NCBI GenBank assembly: GCA_016926755.1
Contig: JAFGNZ010000048.1
Span: 1-64,000 of the forward strand
Direction: 5' to 3'
Length of the DNA: 64,000 nucleotides
From: Myxococcaceae bacterium
GTDB taxonomy: Bacteria; Myxococcota; Myxococcia; Myxococcales; Myxococcaceae
A model generated the notes under the pieces. The model was not told the origin of the DNA and did no database searches. It was given only the letters and a program-made list of their open reading frames with translations. Both the position numbers and the translations under genes were made by a program. The stretch's first letter is position 1. The number at the start of each line of letters is the position of its first letter. This document shows positions 8,731 to 17,303 of this stretch, one piece after another.

Positions 8731-9765
8731 GTGATCCAGGCCACGGGAACCCACCTGCTGACAGTACCGCTCCCCTTGGAGGAGGGCGGCCTACTAGACG
8801 GCGCCCAAGTCGCCTATGAGACCTATGGGGAACCGTCCGGCGAGAACTCGGTGGTGCTACTGCACGACATGGCCCAGTCCCACCGCGCCCTGGGGCCGCC
8901 GGAGTCGTCTGCCTACCAGCCGTCCGGGTGGGGGCGGGAGCTGATTGGAGAGAAGCGCCCGCTGGATCCCACCAGCCTCCACATCATCTCCATGAACCTG
9001 CTGGGCAGCCCCTTTGGGACGACCTCGCCCATCACCGAGGATCCCTTCACGGGGCAGACGCTGGGTCCGGCGCTGCCGCCGCTGACGACGCTGGACATGG
9101 CGCGCACGGTGGCCGCGCTGCTCAGGAGCATGGGGCTGCGCCGCGTGCGGGCGCTGGTGGGCGTGGGGCTGGGGGGCCAGGTGGCCTTGCGGCTGGCTGC
9201 CCTCTTCCCCGAGCTGACGGCCGGCGTGGTGACCATCGGCGCGGCGCGCATGCTCCCAGAGGCGCTCCGGGCGCGGATCGGTCAGTTCCAGCAGATCCTC
9301 TGGCTGGACCCTGAATACAAGGAGGGCTTCTACCGGCACGGCGCAGGGCCGCTGCGGACCATGCGCAAGCTGCGGCTGGAGTACCTGCGGCTGCTGTACG
9401 GCCGCGAGTACCTCGCGGCCCGCCACCGCGACATCGAGGCCGCCGAGCGGGCGCTGGAGGCGGACGCCGAGGACTTCGCGAAGATCTTCGATCCGAATGC
9501 CTGGATCCTCATGTGCCTGGCCTACTCGGGGTGCGATCTGACGGAGTACCTGCCCAAGGTGCAGGCGAAGGTGCTGCTGATCGCGGGCGCCTCGGACGTG
9601 CTCGCCCCGCCGGCGCGCGTCCGAGAGACGTACCACCTGCTGACCGCCTCGGGCGTCCAGGCGCGCTACCACGAGCTGCAGGGGGCGAGCGATCACGGCG
9701 CCCTGCTCACCGAGACGCGCCGCATGCACGGCCCGGTGCGCGACTTCCTGCGCCGGCTGCGCTGA
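8731..9765 (+). CDS. MetX-like alpha/beta hydrolase lacking the catalytic serine
   Basis: A 344-residue protein starting with GTG. It follows the homoserine O-acetyltransferase (MetX) plan closely: VVLLHDMAQSH near residue 42, NLLGSPFGTTSP near 89, the block DPFTGQTLG, LTTLDMARTVAALL, then the nucleophile elbow. MetX enzymes have G-x-S-x-G-G there; this protein has G-V-G-L-G-G at residues 144-149, so the nucleophilic serine is glycine (codon GGG at 9166-9168). The later Asp (in AGASDVLAPP) and a His (in GASDHGALL) are still present. It is therefore unlikely to be a working acyltransferase by the known mechanism. It may be a pseudoenzyme or bind an acyl ligand. The gene looks intact. Confidence 0.85.
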   Translation: MIQATGTHLLTVPLPLEEGGLLDGAQVAYETYGEPSGENSVVLLHDMAQSHRALGPPESSAYQPSGWGRELIGEKRPLDPTSLHIISMNLLGSPFGTTSPITEDPFTGQTLGPALPPLTTLDMARTVAALLRSMGLRRVRALVGVGLGGQVALRLAALFPELTAGVVTIGAARMLPEALRARIGQFQQILWLDPEYKEGFYRHGAGPLRTMRKLRLEYLRLLYGREYLAARHRDIEAAERALEADAEDFAKIFDPNAWILMCLAYSGCDLTEYLPKVQAKVLLIAGASDVLAPPARVRETYHLLTASGVQARYHELQGASDHGALLTETRRMHGPVRDFLRRLR

Positions 9766-9773
9766 CGGACGGC

Positions 9774-10409
9774 CTACCTGGGGGCGTGGGGCACGACCAG
9801 CTTCGCGCGCAGCGCCCCCACCAACATCCCGATGGCGATGTCGTTGTTGCCGCCATGGGGGATGATGATGTCCGCGTGATGCTTGGAGGGCTCCACGAAG
9901 CCCATGTGCATGGGGCGCACGTGGCGCAGGTACTGGCTGACGACGTGATCGAAGTCCCGGCCGCGATCCTTGATGTCGCGGGTGAGGCGCCGGAGGATGC
10001 GCAGATCGTCGTCCGCGTCGACGTAGATCTTCACGTCCATCTCGTCGCGTACCTCCTTCATGTGCAGCACGAGGATCCCCTCGATGAGGATGATGTCCCC
10101 GGGCTCCACGCGCGCCACCTCCGAGTGGCGGGAGGAGGTGCGGAAGTCGTAGACGGGCTTGTCGATGGCCTGGCCGGACTTCAGCTGCTTCAGGTGGTGG
10201 ACGAGCAGCTCGGTGTCGAACGCGTCCGGGTGATCGAAGTTCACCTGCCGCCGCTCCTCGAGCGGCATGTCCTCCAGGTCCCGGTAGTACGAGTCCTGAT
10301 CGATGAAGGCGACACGGCAGTCGGCCAGCGCCTCGCGGACCTTCCGGGCGACGGTCGTCTTGCCGGACGCGGTACCGCCCGCGATGCCAACGACGAGGGG
10401 TGACGACAT
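9774..10409 (-). CDS. udk: Uridine kinase
   Basis: A 211-residue enzyme of pyrimidine salvage that phosphorylates uridine or cytidine to the monophosphate. The P-loop GGTASGKTT is at residues 10-18, followed by FIDQDSYYRDL, the conserved uridine-kinase block, then NFDHPDAFDTELL and the nucleoside-site motif PVYDFRTSSR. GDIILIEGILVL is the Walker B-like strand, and RRLTRDIKDRGR the lid. Start chosen at MSSPLVVGIAGG; a longer frame to 10445 adds 12 residues with no family similarity. It ends 8 bases from the convergent MetX-like gene. Confidence 0.95.
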   Translation of the reverse strand: MSSPLVVGIAGGTASGKTTVARKVREALADCRVAFIDQDSYYRDLEDMPLEERRQVNFDHPDAFDTELLVHHLKQLKSGQAIDKPVYDFRTSSRHSEVARVEPGDIILIEGILVLHMKEVRDEMDVKIYVDADDDLRILRRLTRDIKDRGRDFDHVVSQYLRHVRPMHMGFVEPSKHHADIIIPHGGNNDIAIGMLVGALRAKLVVPHAPR

Positions 10410-10535
10410 GGCGCGCCACCTATCGCAGCGGCCAGGAGTGCGCAAGGCTGTGTGGGAAACCAGACAAACCGGGAGGCGCGCGCGGCTCTTCCGGCTTTGC
10501 GGGAGGAGAAACCCGGGCCTTGAAGCCCTGCGCGG

Positions 10536-11861
10536 CTACCGCGTCACCACCGGCGGAGCCGCGCGATCGTTCCGGTAGATGACGCCCTCTTTCATCACGA
10601 AGAAGACCTGCTGTGTGCGGCGGATGTCCTGGAGGGGATCCCCCGGCACGGCGACGACATCTGCCAGCTTGCCGGCCTCCAGCGTGCCGAGCTGGTTTGC
10701 CAGCCCGAGCAGCTCGGCGGCCACGGAGGTAGCCGAGCGCAGCGCCTCCGCGGGCGCCAGCCCCGCCTCCACCAGCAGCGCGAACTCCTCCGCGTTCCGC
10801 CCATGGGCGAAGACTCCGGCATCCGTGCCGAAGGCGATGCGCACCCCTCGCGAGATGGCCTTGCGCACGGCCTGCCGCGCGCTCGCCTCGGCCGCCTTGA
10901 ACTTGGGGATCTGCTCGGGCGACAGCAGGCCCTTCTCGTAGCGCTCGCGCACGCCGCGCAGGGCGATCATGGTCGGCACGTAGAAGGTCCCCTTGCGCTT
11001 CATCAGCTCGAGCGCCTCGTCATCCAGGAAGGAGCCGTGCTCGATGGAGTCCACGCCCGCGCGGATGGCGCGCCGGGCCCCTTCGGCGCCGTGGGCGTGC
11101 GCGGCCACCTTGCGCTTGCGCGCGTGGGCCTCGTCCACGATGGCGTCCAGCTCCGCCTGGGTGAGCTGCGGCGAGTCCACGTCATCGTTGCGGCTGAGCA
11201 CTCCGCCGGTGGCGCACACCTTGATCAGATCCGCGCCGTATTTGATGTGCTCGCGCACCTTGGCGCGCAGGGCCTCGGGGCCGTCGGCCACGCCCTGGCC
11301 GGACTCCTGTGCCAGCAGGCCCTTGCGCCAGGAGTTGCCTCCGTCACAGTGCCCCCCCGTGGTGCCCAGCCCCGAGGTGGCGGCGACGATGCGCGGCCCC
11401 ACGGCCCTGCCTCGGCGGATGCCGTTGCGCAGCCCCACGTCGATGAAGTCCTCGCCGCCCAGGTTGCGGACGGTGGTGAAGCCCGCCATCAAGGTGGTGC
11501 GGGCATAGGGCAGCGCCTCCACCGTCCGCTCGGCGACGGTGCGCTGGAGACGATCAAGGACGTCCTGCCGCCAGTCCTCGCCCGGCTGGCCGGTGATGTG
11601 CGTGTGCGCATCCATGAAGCCGGGCAGCAGCGTGGCGTCCCCCAGCTCGATCACCTCCGCCCCGGCCGGCACGGGGGCGCGCGAGCCCACCGCGGTGATC
11701 TTCCCCTCCGTCACGATGACGACGCCGGGGGTGATGAGCTTGCCGCTCTTCGCATCGAAGAGGCGCGCGGCCTTGAGGACGACGGGCTTGGGAGGCTCGG
11801 CGGCGGAGGCTGGCAGCACACAGAGCAGGGCGAGCAGGAGCGCGGTTCGCATGCGCCGCAT
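10536..11861 (-). CDS. Secreted metal-dependent amidohydrolase (imidazolonepropionase-like / prolidase-type)
   Basis: A 441-residue member of the amidohydrolase superfamily. The N-terminus is a signal peptide (TALLLALLCVLPASAAE), so it works outside the cytoplasm. The metal-binding set looks complete: HTH in DAHTHITG, a Lys in DLIKVCATGG that could be the carbamylated bridge, His residues in AAHAHGAEG and in IEHGSF, and the Asp in FGTDAGVFAHG. The family includes Xaa-Pro and Xaa-Arg dipeptidases and organophosphate acid anhydrolases, so a peptide substrate is plausible but not shown. GGAG lies 8 bases before the ATG at 11861; an in-frame ATG at 11852 is an alternative. It lies 30 bases downstream of the MNIO gene on the same strand. 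Confidence 0.88.
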   Translation of the reverse strand: MRRMRTALLLALLCVLPASAAEPPKPVVLKAARLFDAKSGKLITPGVVIVTEGKITAVGSRAPVPAGAEVIELGDATLLPGFMDAHTHITGQPGEDWRQDVLDRLQRTVAERTVEALPYARTTLMAGFTTVRNLGGEDFIDVGLRNGIRRGRAVGPRIVAATSGLGTTGGHCDGGNSWRKGLLAQESGQGVADGPEALRAKVREHIKYGADLIKVCATGGVLSRNDDVDSPQLTQAELDAIVDEAHARKRKVAAHAHGAEGARRAIRAGVDSIEHGSFLDDEALELMKRKGTFYVPTMIALRGVRERYEKGLLSPEQIPKFKAAEASARQAVRKAISRGVRIAFGTDAGVFAHGRNAEEFALLVEAGLAPAEALRSATSVAAELLGLANQLGTLEAGKLADVVAVPGDPLQDIRRTQQVFFVMKEGVIYRNDRAAPPVVTR

Positions 11862-11891
11862 TCCTGCCGCTCCATGCCATCACGTCAAGCG

Positions 11892-13538
11892 TCACCCGCG
11901 CCGCGCGAGCCCCCGCCACAGGGCCTCCGCGAGCAGCGAGGGGGCGATCTCCTGCTCCGGGAGCGGCGCCTTGGCGAGCGAGCGCAGCAGCTCGATCAGG
12001 CCCGGGGGCGCCGTCTGCACCTCCAGCCCTCCTCCCCGCTTGCGGCGGACGGCGAAGCGCCACGGCCGGGACACCGCGCGCCGGGCCGTCTGCGCCAGGG
12101 ACTCCAGGCCGCTCACCTCCAGCGTGCCGCTCGCCCAGGCGCGCCCGGTGAGGTGGCGGCGCAGCGAGCGCGCGGCGTAGACGAGCTCGGTCAGATCGGC
12201 GGGGAAGGTGCCCACCCGCGCGTCGTCCACGAGCCCCACCTGCCCCGGGTTGGGAGGCAGCACCGGCAGCTGCATCGCCGTGGGGAGGAACGTCTCGAAG
12301 GAGAGCGCCGCGGCGGCTCCGTCATCCGGCTGCTCTCGGAGGCGCCGTCGGGCGAAGGACAGGAACGTGTGGCCGAGCGAGCGGCCGGAGCCCTCGAACA
12401 GCTCGCGAAACTCGGAGGAGGAGGTGAAGGCCAGCAGCCCCTCGCGAGAGCCCGCCAGCAGCAGGCGGGAGAGCGGAAAGTCCCGATCGAGCTGCTCGGC
12501 CACCACGGCGAGGCGGAAGTCCGTCTCCGCGACGCTGCCCTCCACGTCATCGGAGGCCACGGGCCTGCGGGCGCCATGGCCCAGATCGAAGAGCTCCCAG
12601 GGCCGGCTCACGTTGCCCAGGGGTGGCGGCTCCGCCCGCGCCGGCGTGAGGAGCAAGGGCTCCCGCTCCTGCCGGGGCACCAGCTGGCGCAGGCGGCGCA
12701 GCGTGAGCAGGGCGACCTCGGGCGGGTGCCCATCTCCCTCGAACGTCACCGCGCGCAGGGAGGTGCAGCGTGGAAGCACCTGATCGAGCAGCCCGAAGAG
12801 CTCCTCGCGCACGGGCTGGGTGTGATCGTCCACGTAGAAGCGGCGGCTCCCCCGGCGTGTCACCACGCCACCGGCGATGTGGATCTCGATGACCCGGTCG
12901 AGCGGGAAACCGTCGAGCCCGGCCTCCAGGGGCAGCTCGGCGGAGAGCTGGTAGCTGAGCAGGTGCCCCAGATCGATCAGGAGCGGCAGCCCGGTGCGCG
13001 CCTGGAGCCGGGCCATGAACTCCAGCACGTGCATGTCCCCGCGCCGGGCGAGGACGGCGGGGTTCTCCAGCGCCAGGGGCACGCTCAGCATGGACTGGGC
13101 GTGGAGCGCGTGCGCCGCGCAGTCCTGCAGGCCCTCGTTGGTGAGGGGCGGCGAGATGTAGAGGTAGCCCGGGAAGGCCTGAGCGCCGGCGTGCCACCAG
13201 CCCACGTCGTTGCCCACCCAGCGGCTGCCCACGGTGCGCGCGTGCGCATCCAGCTCGGCGAGGGCCTCGGGCGGCTCCAGCTCGGGCCCGTAGAGGTTGA
13301 GGTGCACCGGGTGGAAGAGCACCGGCACCTGCGGGAGGCGCCGGTGCATCTCCGGGAACAGCGTGGCGTGCTCCTTCATCTCCTCGAAGGACAGCGGGGC
13401 GCTGTACTCGACGAAGTCGAAGAGCCCGGGCTCCTCGTCGAGCAGCCGGTACGGGTGGGGCTGATCGCCCGCGTTGAGGTTGCTGCTCAGGCCCAGCCCG
13501 CGCCAGGGCAGCGTCCAGGAGGTGGTGGAAGACGGCAT
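11892..13538 (-). CDS. DUF692 (MNIO, multinuclear non-heme iron oxidase-like) protein with extra C-terminal domain
   Basis: A 548-residue protein. Residues about 12-300 are a TIM barrel of the DUF692/UPF0276 family, which includes MbnB, TglH and other iron enzymes that modify peptides. Recognisable ligand motifs in order: LFHPVHLNLYG, LALENPA, LLIDLGHL, VIEIHIAGG, DDHTQPV and VTFEGDG. The place that normally reads S-E/D-H-L reads GNDVGWW, so one usual His is missing. The last 240 residues match no domain I know. They could replace the separate partner protein (MbnC-type) that recruits the substrate peptide, but that is inference. No precursor peptide gene was seen nearby. It is divergent from a methyltransferase with only 36 bases between starts, and the amidohydrolase gene follows at 30 bases. 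Confidence 0.8.
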   Translation of the reverse strand: MPSSTTSWTLPWRGLGLSSNLNAGDQPHPYRLLDEEPGLFDFVEYSAPLSFEEMKEHATLFPEMHRRLPQVPVLFHPVHLNLYGPELEPPEALAELDAHARTVGSRWVGNDVGWWHAGAQAFPGYLYISPPLTNEGLQDCAAHALHAQSMLSVPLALENPAVLARRGDMHVLEFMARLQARTGLPLLIDLGHLLSYQLSAELPLEAGLDGFPLDRVIEIHIAGGVVTRRGSRRFYVDDHTQPVREELFGLLDQVLPRCTSLRAVTFEGDGHPPEVALLTLRRLRQLVPRQEREPLLLTPARAEPPPLGNVSRPWELFDLGHGARRPVASDDVEGSVAETDFRLAVVAEQLDRDFPLSRLLLAGSREGLLAFTSSSEFRELFEGSGRSLGHTFLSFARRRLREQPDDGAAAALSFETFLPTAMQLPVLPPNPGQVGLVDDARVGTFPADLTELVYAARSLRRHLTGRAWASGTLEVSGLESLAQTARRAVSRPWRFAVRRKRGGGLEVQTAPPGLIELLRSLAKAPLPEQEIAPSLLAEALWRGLARRG

Positions 13539-13549
13539 CGCCCTACCCT

Positions 13550-13559
13550 ATCCGCGGAT
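13550..13559. promoter_or_regulatory. Perfect palindrome between divergent MNIO and methyltransferase genes
   Basis: ATCCGCGGAT, a perfect 10-base palindrome, sits in the 36-base gap between the two divergent start codons. The gap is too short for two separate full promoters, so a shared operator or leaderless transcripts are possible. Confidence 0.3.
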
Positions 13560-13574
13560 GTTACACGGAGGGCC

Positions 13575-14303
13575 ATGTTCCATCGCAAGGGGCCGACGTT
13601 TTTCGAGCTGGCGCGGCAGGCGCTGTCCTCGATCGAGCGCGGCTACGATCTGCTCGCGCCCAAGTTCGAGTACACGCCCTTCCGCACGCCGGATCCGGTG
13701 CTGAAGACGGCCATGGCGCAGGTGGGTGCGCCGGGCTCGATCGATCGCGCGCTGGATCTCTGCTGTGGCACGGGCGCGGTGATGCGCTTCCTGCGCCCGC
13801 TGTGCCGCCAGGAGGTGGTGGGCGTGGATCTGAGCCGGGGGATGCTGGCCGAGGCGCGCAGGCTGCTGGCGGATGCGCCCGGGGCGGCGGCCATCACGCT
13901 GGTGCAGGCCAACGCGCTGGAGCTGACGTACGAGGCGGAGTTCGACGTGGTGACGAGCTTCGGCGCCTTCGGCCACATCCTGGAGGAGGACGAGCCGCGC
14001 CTCGTGGAGGTGATCGCCCGAGCGCTACGGCCAGGGGGGCGGTTCGTCTTCGTCACGGCGCACCCGCCCTCGGTGCTCCACCCGGGCTACTGGATGGCCA
14101 AGGGCTTCAACGCGGCGATGCGCGTGCGCAACGCGATCTGGAAGCCAACGTTCGTCATGTACTACCTGACGTTCCTCGTGCCGCGAGCCCGAGAGCTGCT
14201 GGAGGCCCAGGGCTTCGAGGTGGACGTGCGCGACGGGCTGCTGCCCCGCCCCTTCTCGGGCTACAGCATCGTCGTGGCAACGAAGAAGAACCCCGCCGCT
14301 TGA
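13575..14303 (+). CDS. Class I SAM-dependent methyltransferase
   Basis: A 242-residue protein with the Rossmann-fold methyltransferase motifs in order: motif I ALDLCCGTGAVMRFL, acidic loop VVGVDLSRGML, motif III-like FDVVTSFGAFGHI, and the post-motif LRPGGRFVFVTA. This is the Ubi/COQ5-like small-molecule methyltransferase layout. The substrate cannot be told from the sequence. A hydrophobic stretch near residue 195 (FVMYYLTFLVP) may contact a lipid. The same frame stays open far upstream on the antisense of other genes; the ATG at 13575 is where the family similarity begins. TreS follows 33 bases downstream on the same strand. Confidence 0.9.
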   Translation: MFHRKGPTFFELARQALSSIERGYDLLAPKFEYTPFRTPDPVLKTAMAQVGAPGSIDRALDLCCGTGAVMRFLRPLCRQEVVGVDLSRGMLAEARRLLADAPGAAAITLVQANALELTYEAEFDVVTSFGAFGHILEEDEPRLVEVIARALRPGGRFVFVTAHPPSVLHPGYWMAKGFNAAMRVRNAIWKPTFVMYYLTFLVPRARELLEAQGFEVDVRDGLLPRPFSGYSIVVATKKNPAA

Positions 14304-14336
14304 GCCCCGTGCGCGGACCCGAGAGACTGACACCCC

Positions 14337-15977
14337 ATGGCCGTGGATCCGCTCTGGTACAAGGATGCCGTCTTCTATGAGCTCCATGTGAGATCGTTCG
14401 CCGACGGCAATGGCGACGGCATCGGCGACTTCGTGGGCCTCACCCAGAGGCTGGACTACCTGGCGGACCTCGGCGTGGACTGCCTGTGGCTGCTGCCCAT
14501 GTCCCCCTCGCCCCAGCGGGACGATGGCTATGACATCGCGGATTACCGCGGCATCCACCCCCAGTACGGCACGCTGGAGGACTTCCGCACCTTCCTCCAG
14601 GAGGCCCACGCGCGGGGGCTGAAGGTGCTCACCGAGCTGGTCCTCAACCACACCTCGGATCAGCACCCCTGGTTCCAGGAAGCGCGCGCCTCGCGCACCA
14701 GCCCCCGGCGCGACTGGTACGTGTGGAGCGACACGGACCAGGGCTACCCCGGCGTGCGCATCATCTTCCGCGACACCGAGCGCTCCAACTGGACATGGGA
14801 TCCGGTGGCCGGCCAGTACTTCTGGCATCGCTTCTTCAGTCACCAGCCGGATCTCAACTACGACAACCCCGAGGTGCGCGAGGAGATCTGGCGCATCATG
14901 CGCTTCTGGCTGGAGCTGGGGGTGGACGGCTTCCGCGTGGACGCGGTGCCCTACCTGCTGGAGCGAGAGGGCACCTCCTGCGAGAACCTCCCGGAGACGC
15001 ACCAGGTGCTGCGCTGGCTGCGCCAGCGGCTCGAGGAGGCTTACCCGCACCAGAAGGTGCTGCTGGCCGAGGCGAACATGTGGCCCGAGGACGTGCGCCC
15101 CTACTTCGCCAACGGGGACGAATTCCACATGGCCTTCCACTTCCCCCTCATGCCGCGGCTCTTCATGGCGCTGCGGCTCGAGGATCGCAAGCCGGTGGTG
15201 GAGATCATGGAGCGCACTCCCGCCGTCCCCGAGCCATGCCAGTGGGGGCTGTTCCTGCGCAACCACGACGAGCTCACCCTGGAGATGGTCACCGACATCG
15301 AGCGGGACTACATGTGGGACGAGTACGCGAAGGATCCGCTGGCCCGCCTCAACCTGGGCATCCGCCGGCGCCTCACGCCCCTGCTGGAGGGAGATCGCCG
15401 CCGCGTGGAGCTGACGAACGCGCTGCTGCTGTCGCTCCGGGGCAGCCCCTTCCTCTATTACGGGGATGAGATCGGCATGGGGGACAACATCTCCCTGGGA
15501 GATCGCCACGGCGTGCGCACGCCCATGCAGTGGTCCGGCGGCTACAACGCGGGCTTCTCCAGCGCGGACACGGACCGGCTCCACGCCCCGCTGGTGGCCA
15601 ACCCGCTGTATGGCTACCCGGTGGTGAACGTGGCCGCGCAGTCGCAGAGTGACAGCTCGCTGCTGGCCTTCATGAAGCGGCTGCTGCGCGTGCGCCGGCA
15701 GAAGGCCCGCCTCTTCGGGCGAGGGACGCTGCGCTTCCTGCGGCCGGCCAACCACCGCGTGCTGGCCTACGTGCGCGAGCTGGAGGGGGAGGTGGTGCTC
15801 GTGGTCACCAACCTGTCCGGCGCGGCCCAGGCGGTGGAGCTGGAGCTGGGGGAGCTGGAGGGCGCGATCCCCGTGGAGCTGTTCGGCGGGAGCCTCTTTC
15901 CCCGGGTGAGCCACGCGCCCTATGTGCTCACCCTGGCGCCCTATGGCTTCTACTGGCTGGAGCTGCGCTGGCTCTGA
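14337..15977 (+). CDS. treS: Trehalose synthase (maltose alpha-D-glucosyltransferase), GH13
   Basis: A 546-residue glycoside hydrolase family 13 enzyme that interconverts maltose and trehalose. It opens with the TreS signature [20 protein letters not shown]. The catalytic residues are visible: nucleophile Asp in [10 protein letters not shown], acid/base Glu in LLAEANMW, and transition-state Asp in [22 protein letters not shown] and [13 protein letters not shown] are conserved GH13 regions, and HGVRTPMQW is typical for the subfamily. The C-terminal 90 residues form the beta domain. There is no fused maltokinase. It heads a unit with a glycosyltransferase and a membrane channel-like protein, which fits making compatible solutes. 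Confidence 0.95.
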   Translation: MAVDPLWYKDAVFYELHVRSFADGNGDGIGDFVGLTQRLDYLADLGVDCLWLLPMSPSPQRDDGYDIADYRGIHPQYGTLEDFRTFLQEAHARGLKVLTELVLNHTSDQHPWFQEARASRTSPRRDWYVWSDTDQGYPGVRIIFRDTERSNWTWDPVAGQYFWHRFFSHQPDLNYDNPEVREEIWRIMRFWLELGVDGFRVDAVPYLLEREGTSCENLPETHQVLRWLRQRLEEAYPHQKVLLAEANMWPEDVRPYFANGDEFHMAFHFPLMPRLFMALRLEDRKPVVEIMERTPAVPEPCQWGLFLRNHDELTLEMVTDIERDYMWDEYAKDPLARLNLGIRRRLTPLLEGDRRRVELTNALLLSLRGSPFLYYGDEIGMGDNISLGDRHGVRTPMQWSGGYNAGFSSADTDRLHAPLVANPLYGYPVVNVAAQSQSDSSLLAFMKRLLRVRRQKARLFGRGTLRFLRPANHRVLAYVRELEGEVVLVVTNLSGAAQAVELELGELEGAIPVELFGGSLFPRVSHAPYVLTLAPYGFYWLELRWL

Positions 15978-16019
15978 TAGGGGGAGGAGCGGCCCGAGCG
16001 CCCACCGCCCGGCAGCCCC

Positions 16020-17303
16020 ATGGCCATGCGCAGACCCAGCCTGCTGTCCGACACGCTCCTCAGGGATTTGATGGCGGCGGGCCAGGCGGACGTCCTGGTG
16101 GGCATCCCCACCCTGGACAACGCGGCCACCGTGCGCCCGGTGGTGCGCGCGGTGACGAAGGCCTTCGCCACCCACCTGCTGCGCGAGCGCACGGTGCTGC
16201 TCAACGTGGATGGGGGCTCCAAGGACGGCACGCCGGAGCTGGTGCGCGGGGCCGGACTCGAGCCAGGGGACCTGGTCCAGGAGACCCATCCGCTGAGGAC
16301 GGTGCACCGCATCTCCACGCCCTACCACGGGCTGCCCGGCCGCAGCGGCGCCCTGCGCACGCTCTTCATCGCCGCCGAGCTGCTGCGCGTGCGCGCGGTG
16401 GTGGTGGTGGATCCGGACTCCACCGCGCTGGACGCGGCGCAGCTCTTCCACCTGGTGGCGCCGGTGTTGAAGGAGGGCGTGGACTATGTGCGGCCTGTGA
16501 GGCCCCGCTCGCCCTGGGAGGGGCCGCTGGTGACGCAGCTGGTGCGCCCCCTGCTGCGCGCGGCCTACGGCCAGCGCCTCCTGGAGCCAGTGGACACGGA
16601 GCTGGCCTGCTCGGGGCGCTTCGCCGCGCAGTGCGTCCGCGAGCTGGCCTGGGAGCACCCCGCCGCCGAGCATGGCCTGGACGTGTGGCTCACCAGCGCG
16701 GCGCTGCGGCGCGGCCAGGTGCTGGCCCAGGTGCCACAGGCGCACCGCCCCGAGCCCGAGCGCGGTCGCCAGCCACCGCTCATCACCGTCTTCACCCAGG
16801 TGGTGGGCGCGGTGCTCGACAGCCTGGAGGCCACGGCCGAGGACTGGCTGCCCGTGCGCGGCTCGCGCGAGGTGCCGGTGCGGGGCGCGCTCTCGCCGGT
16901 GGGAGCGGCCCGGCCCGCCTTCGACGCGCAGGCGCTGGTGCGCTCTTTCCGTGAGGGGATGATGCTCCTGCGGCCGTTGCTCGAGGAGGTGCTCTCGGCG
17001 CAGGTGCGGCAGGAGCTCTGGGCCGTGGTGACGGGCGCCTCTCCGGCGATCAGCGATGGCCTGTGGGCGCGCTGTGTGTATGACGTCGTCGCCGCCCGCC
17101 ATCACCGGGTGATGGGGCGGGATCAGCTGGCGCAGGCGCTGCGGCCTCTGTACCAGGGGCGCCTGGCGGGCTTCCTCTCCGAGACGGCGGAGCTGGGGGC
17201 CGCCGAGGCCGAGGCGCGGCTGGAGGCGCTGGCGCTCGCCTTCGAGGAGCAGAAGCCCTTCTTGATCGAGCGGTGGAACGCGGGACCCCGAGGTGGACCA
17301 TGA
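16020..17303 (+). CDS. Glycosyltransferase, GT2/GT81-like (possible glucosyl- or mannosylglycerate type)
   Basis: A 427-residue GT-A fold enzyme. ADVLVGIPTLDNAATV near residue 25 and LLNVDGGSKDGTPELV near 62 form the nucleotide-sugar site. VVVVDPDST near residue 130 supplies the metal-binding acidic motif, as D-P-D. Later blocks (YVRPVRPRSPWEG, LVRPLLRAAYGQ, ACSGRFAAQCVRELAW) resemble enzymes that transfer glucose or mannose to 3-phosphoglycerate or glycerate, but the match is by eye and the acceptor is not proven. The C-terminal third is helical. It lies between treS and a TM-helix protein whose start overlaps its stop by 4 bases (ATGA), so a role in compatible solute synthesis is a reasonable inference. 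Confidence 0.8.
   Translation: MAMRRPSLLSDTLLRDLMAAGQADVLVGIPTLDNAATVRPVVRAVTKAFATHLLRERTVLLNVDGGSKDGTPELVRGAGLEPGDLVQETHPLRTVHRISTPYHGLPGRSGALRTLFIAAELLRVRAVVVVDPDSTALDAAQLFHLVAPVLKEGVDYVRPVRPRSPWEGPLVTQLVRPLLRAAYGQRLLEPVDTELACSGRFAAQCVRELAWEHPAAEHGLDVWLTSAALRRGQVLAQVPQAHRPEPERGRQPPLITVFTQVVGAVLDSLEATAEDWLPVRGSREVPVRGALSPVGAARPAFDAQALVRSFREGMMLLRPLLEEVLSAQVRQELWAVVTGASPAISDGLWARCVYDVVAARHHRVMGRDQLAQALRPLYQGRLAGFLSETAELGAAEAEARLEALALAFEEQKPFLIERWNAGPRGGP

Noticed and set aside
10803-14303. Very long open frame (1166 codons) on the plus strand
   Set aside because: It runs antisense through the amidohydrolase and MNIO genes; only its end, from 13575, is a real gene (methyltransferase). High GC keeps antisense frames open.
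14025-17105. 1026-codon open frame on the minus strand
   Set aside because: Antisense to the methyltransferase, treS and glycosyltransferase genes, His/Gln/Arg-rich composition, no domain; a shadow frame.
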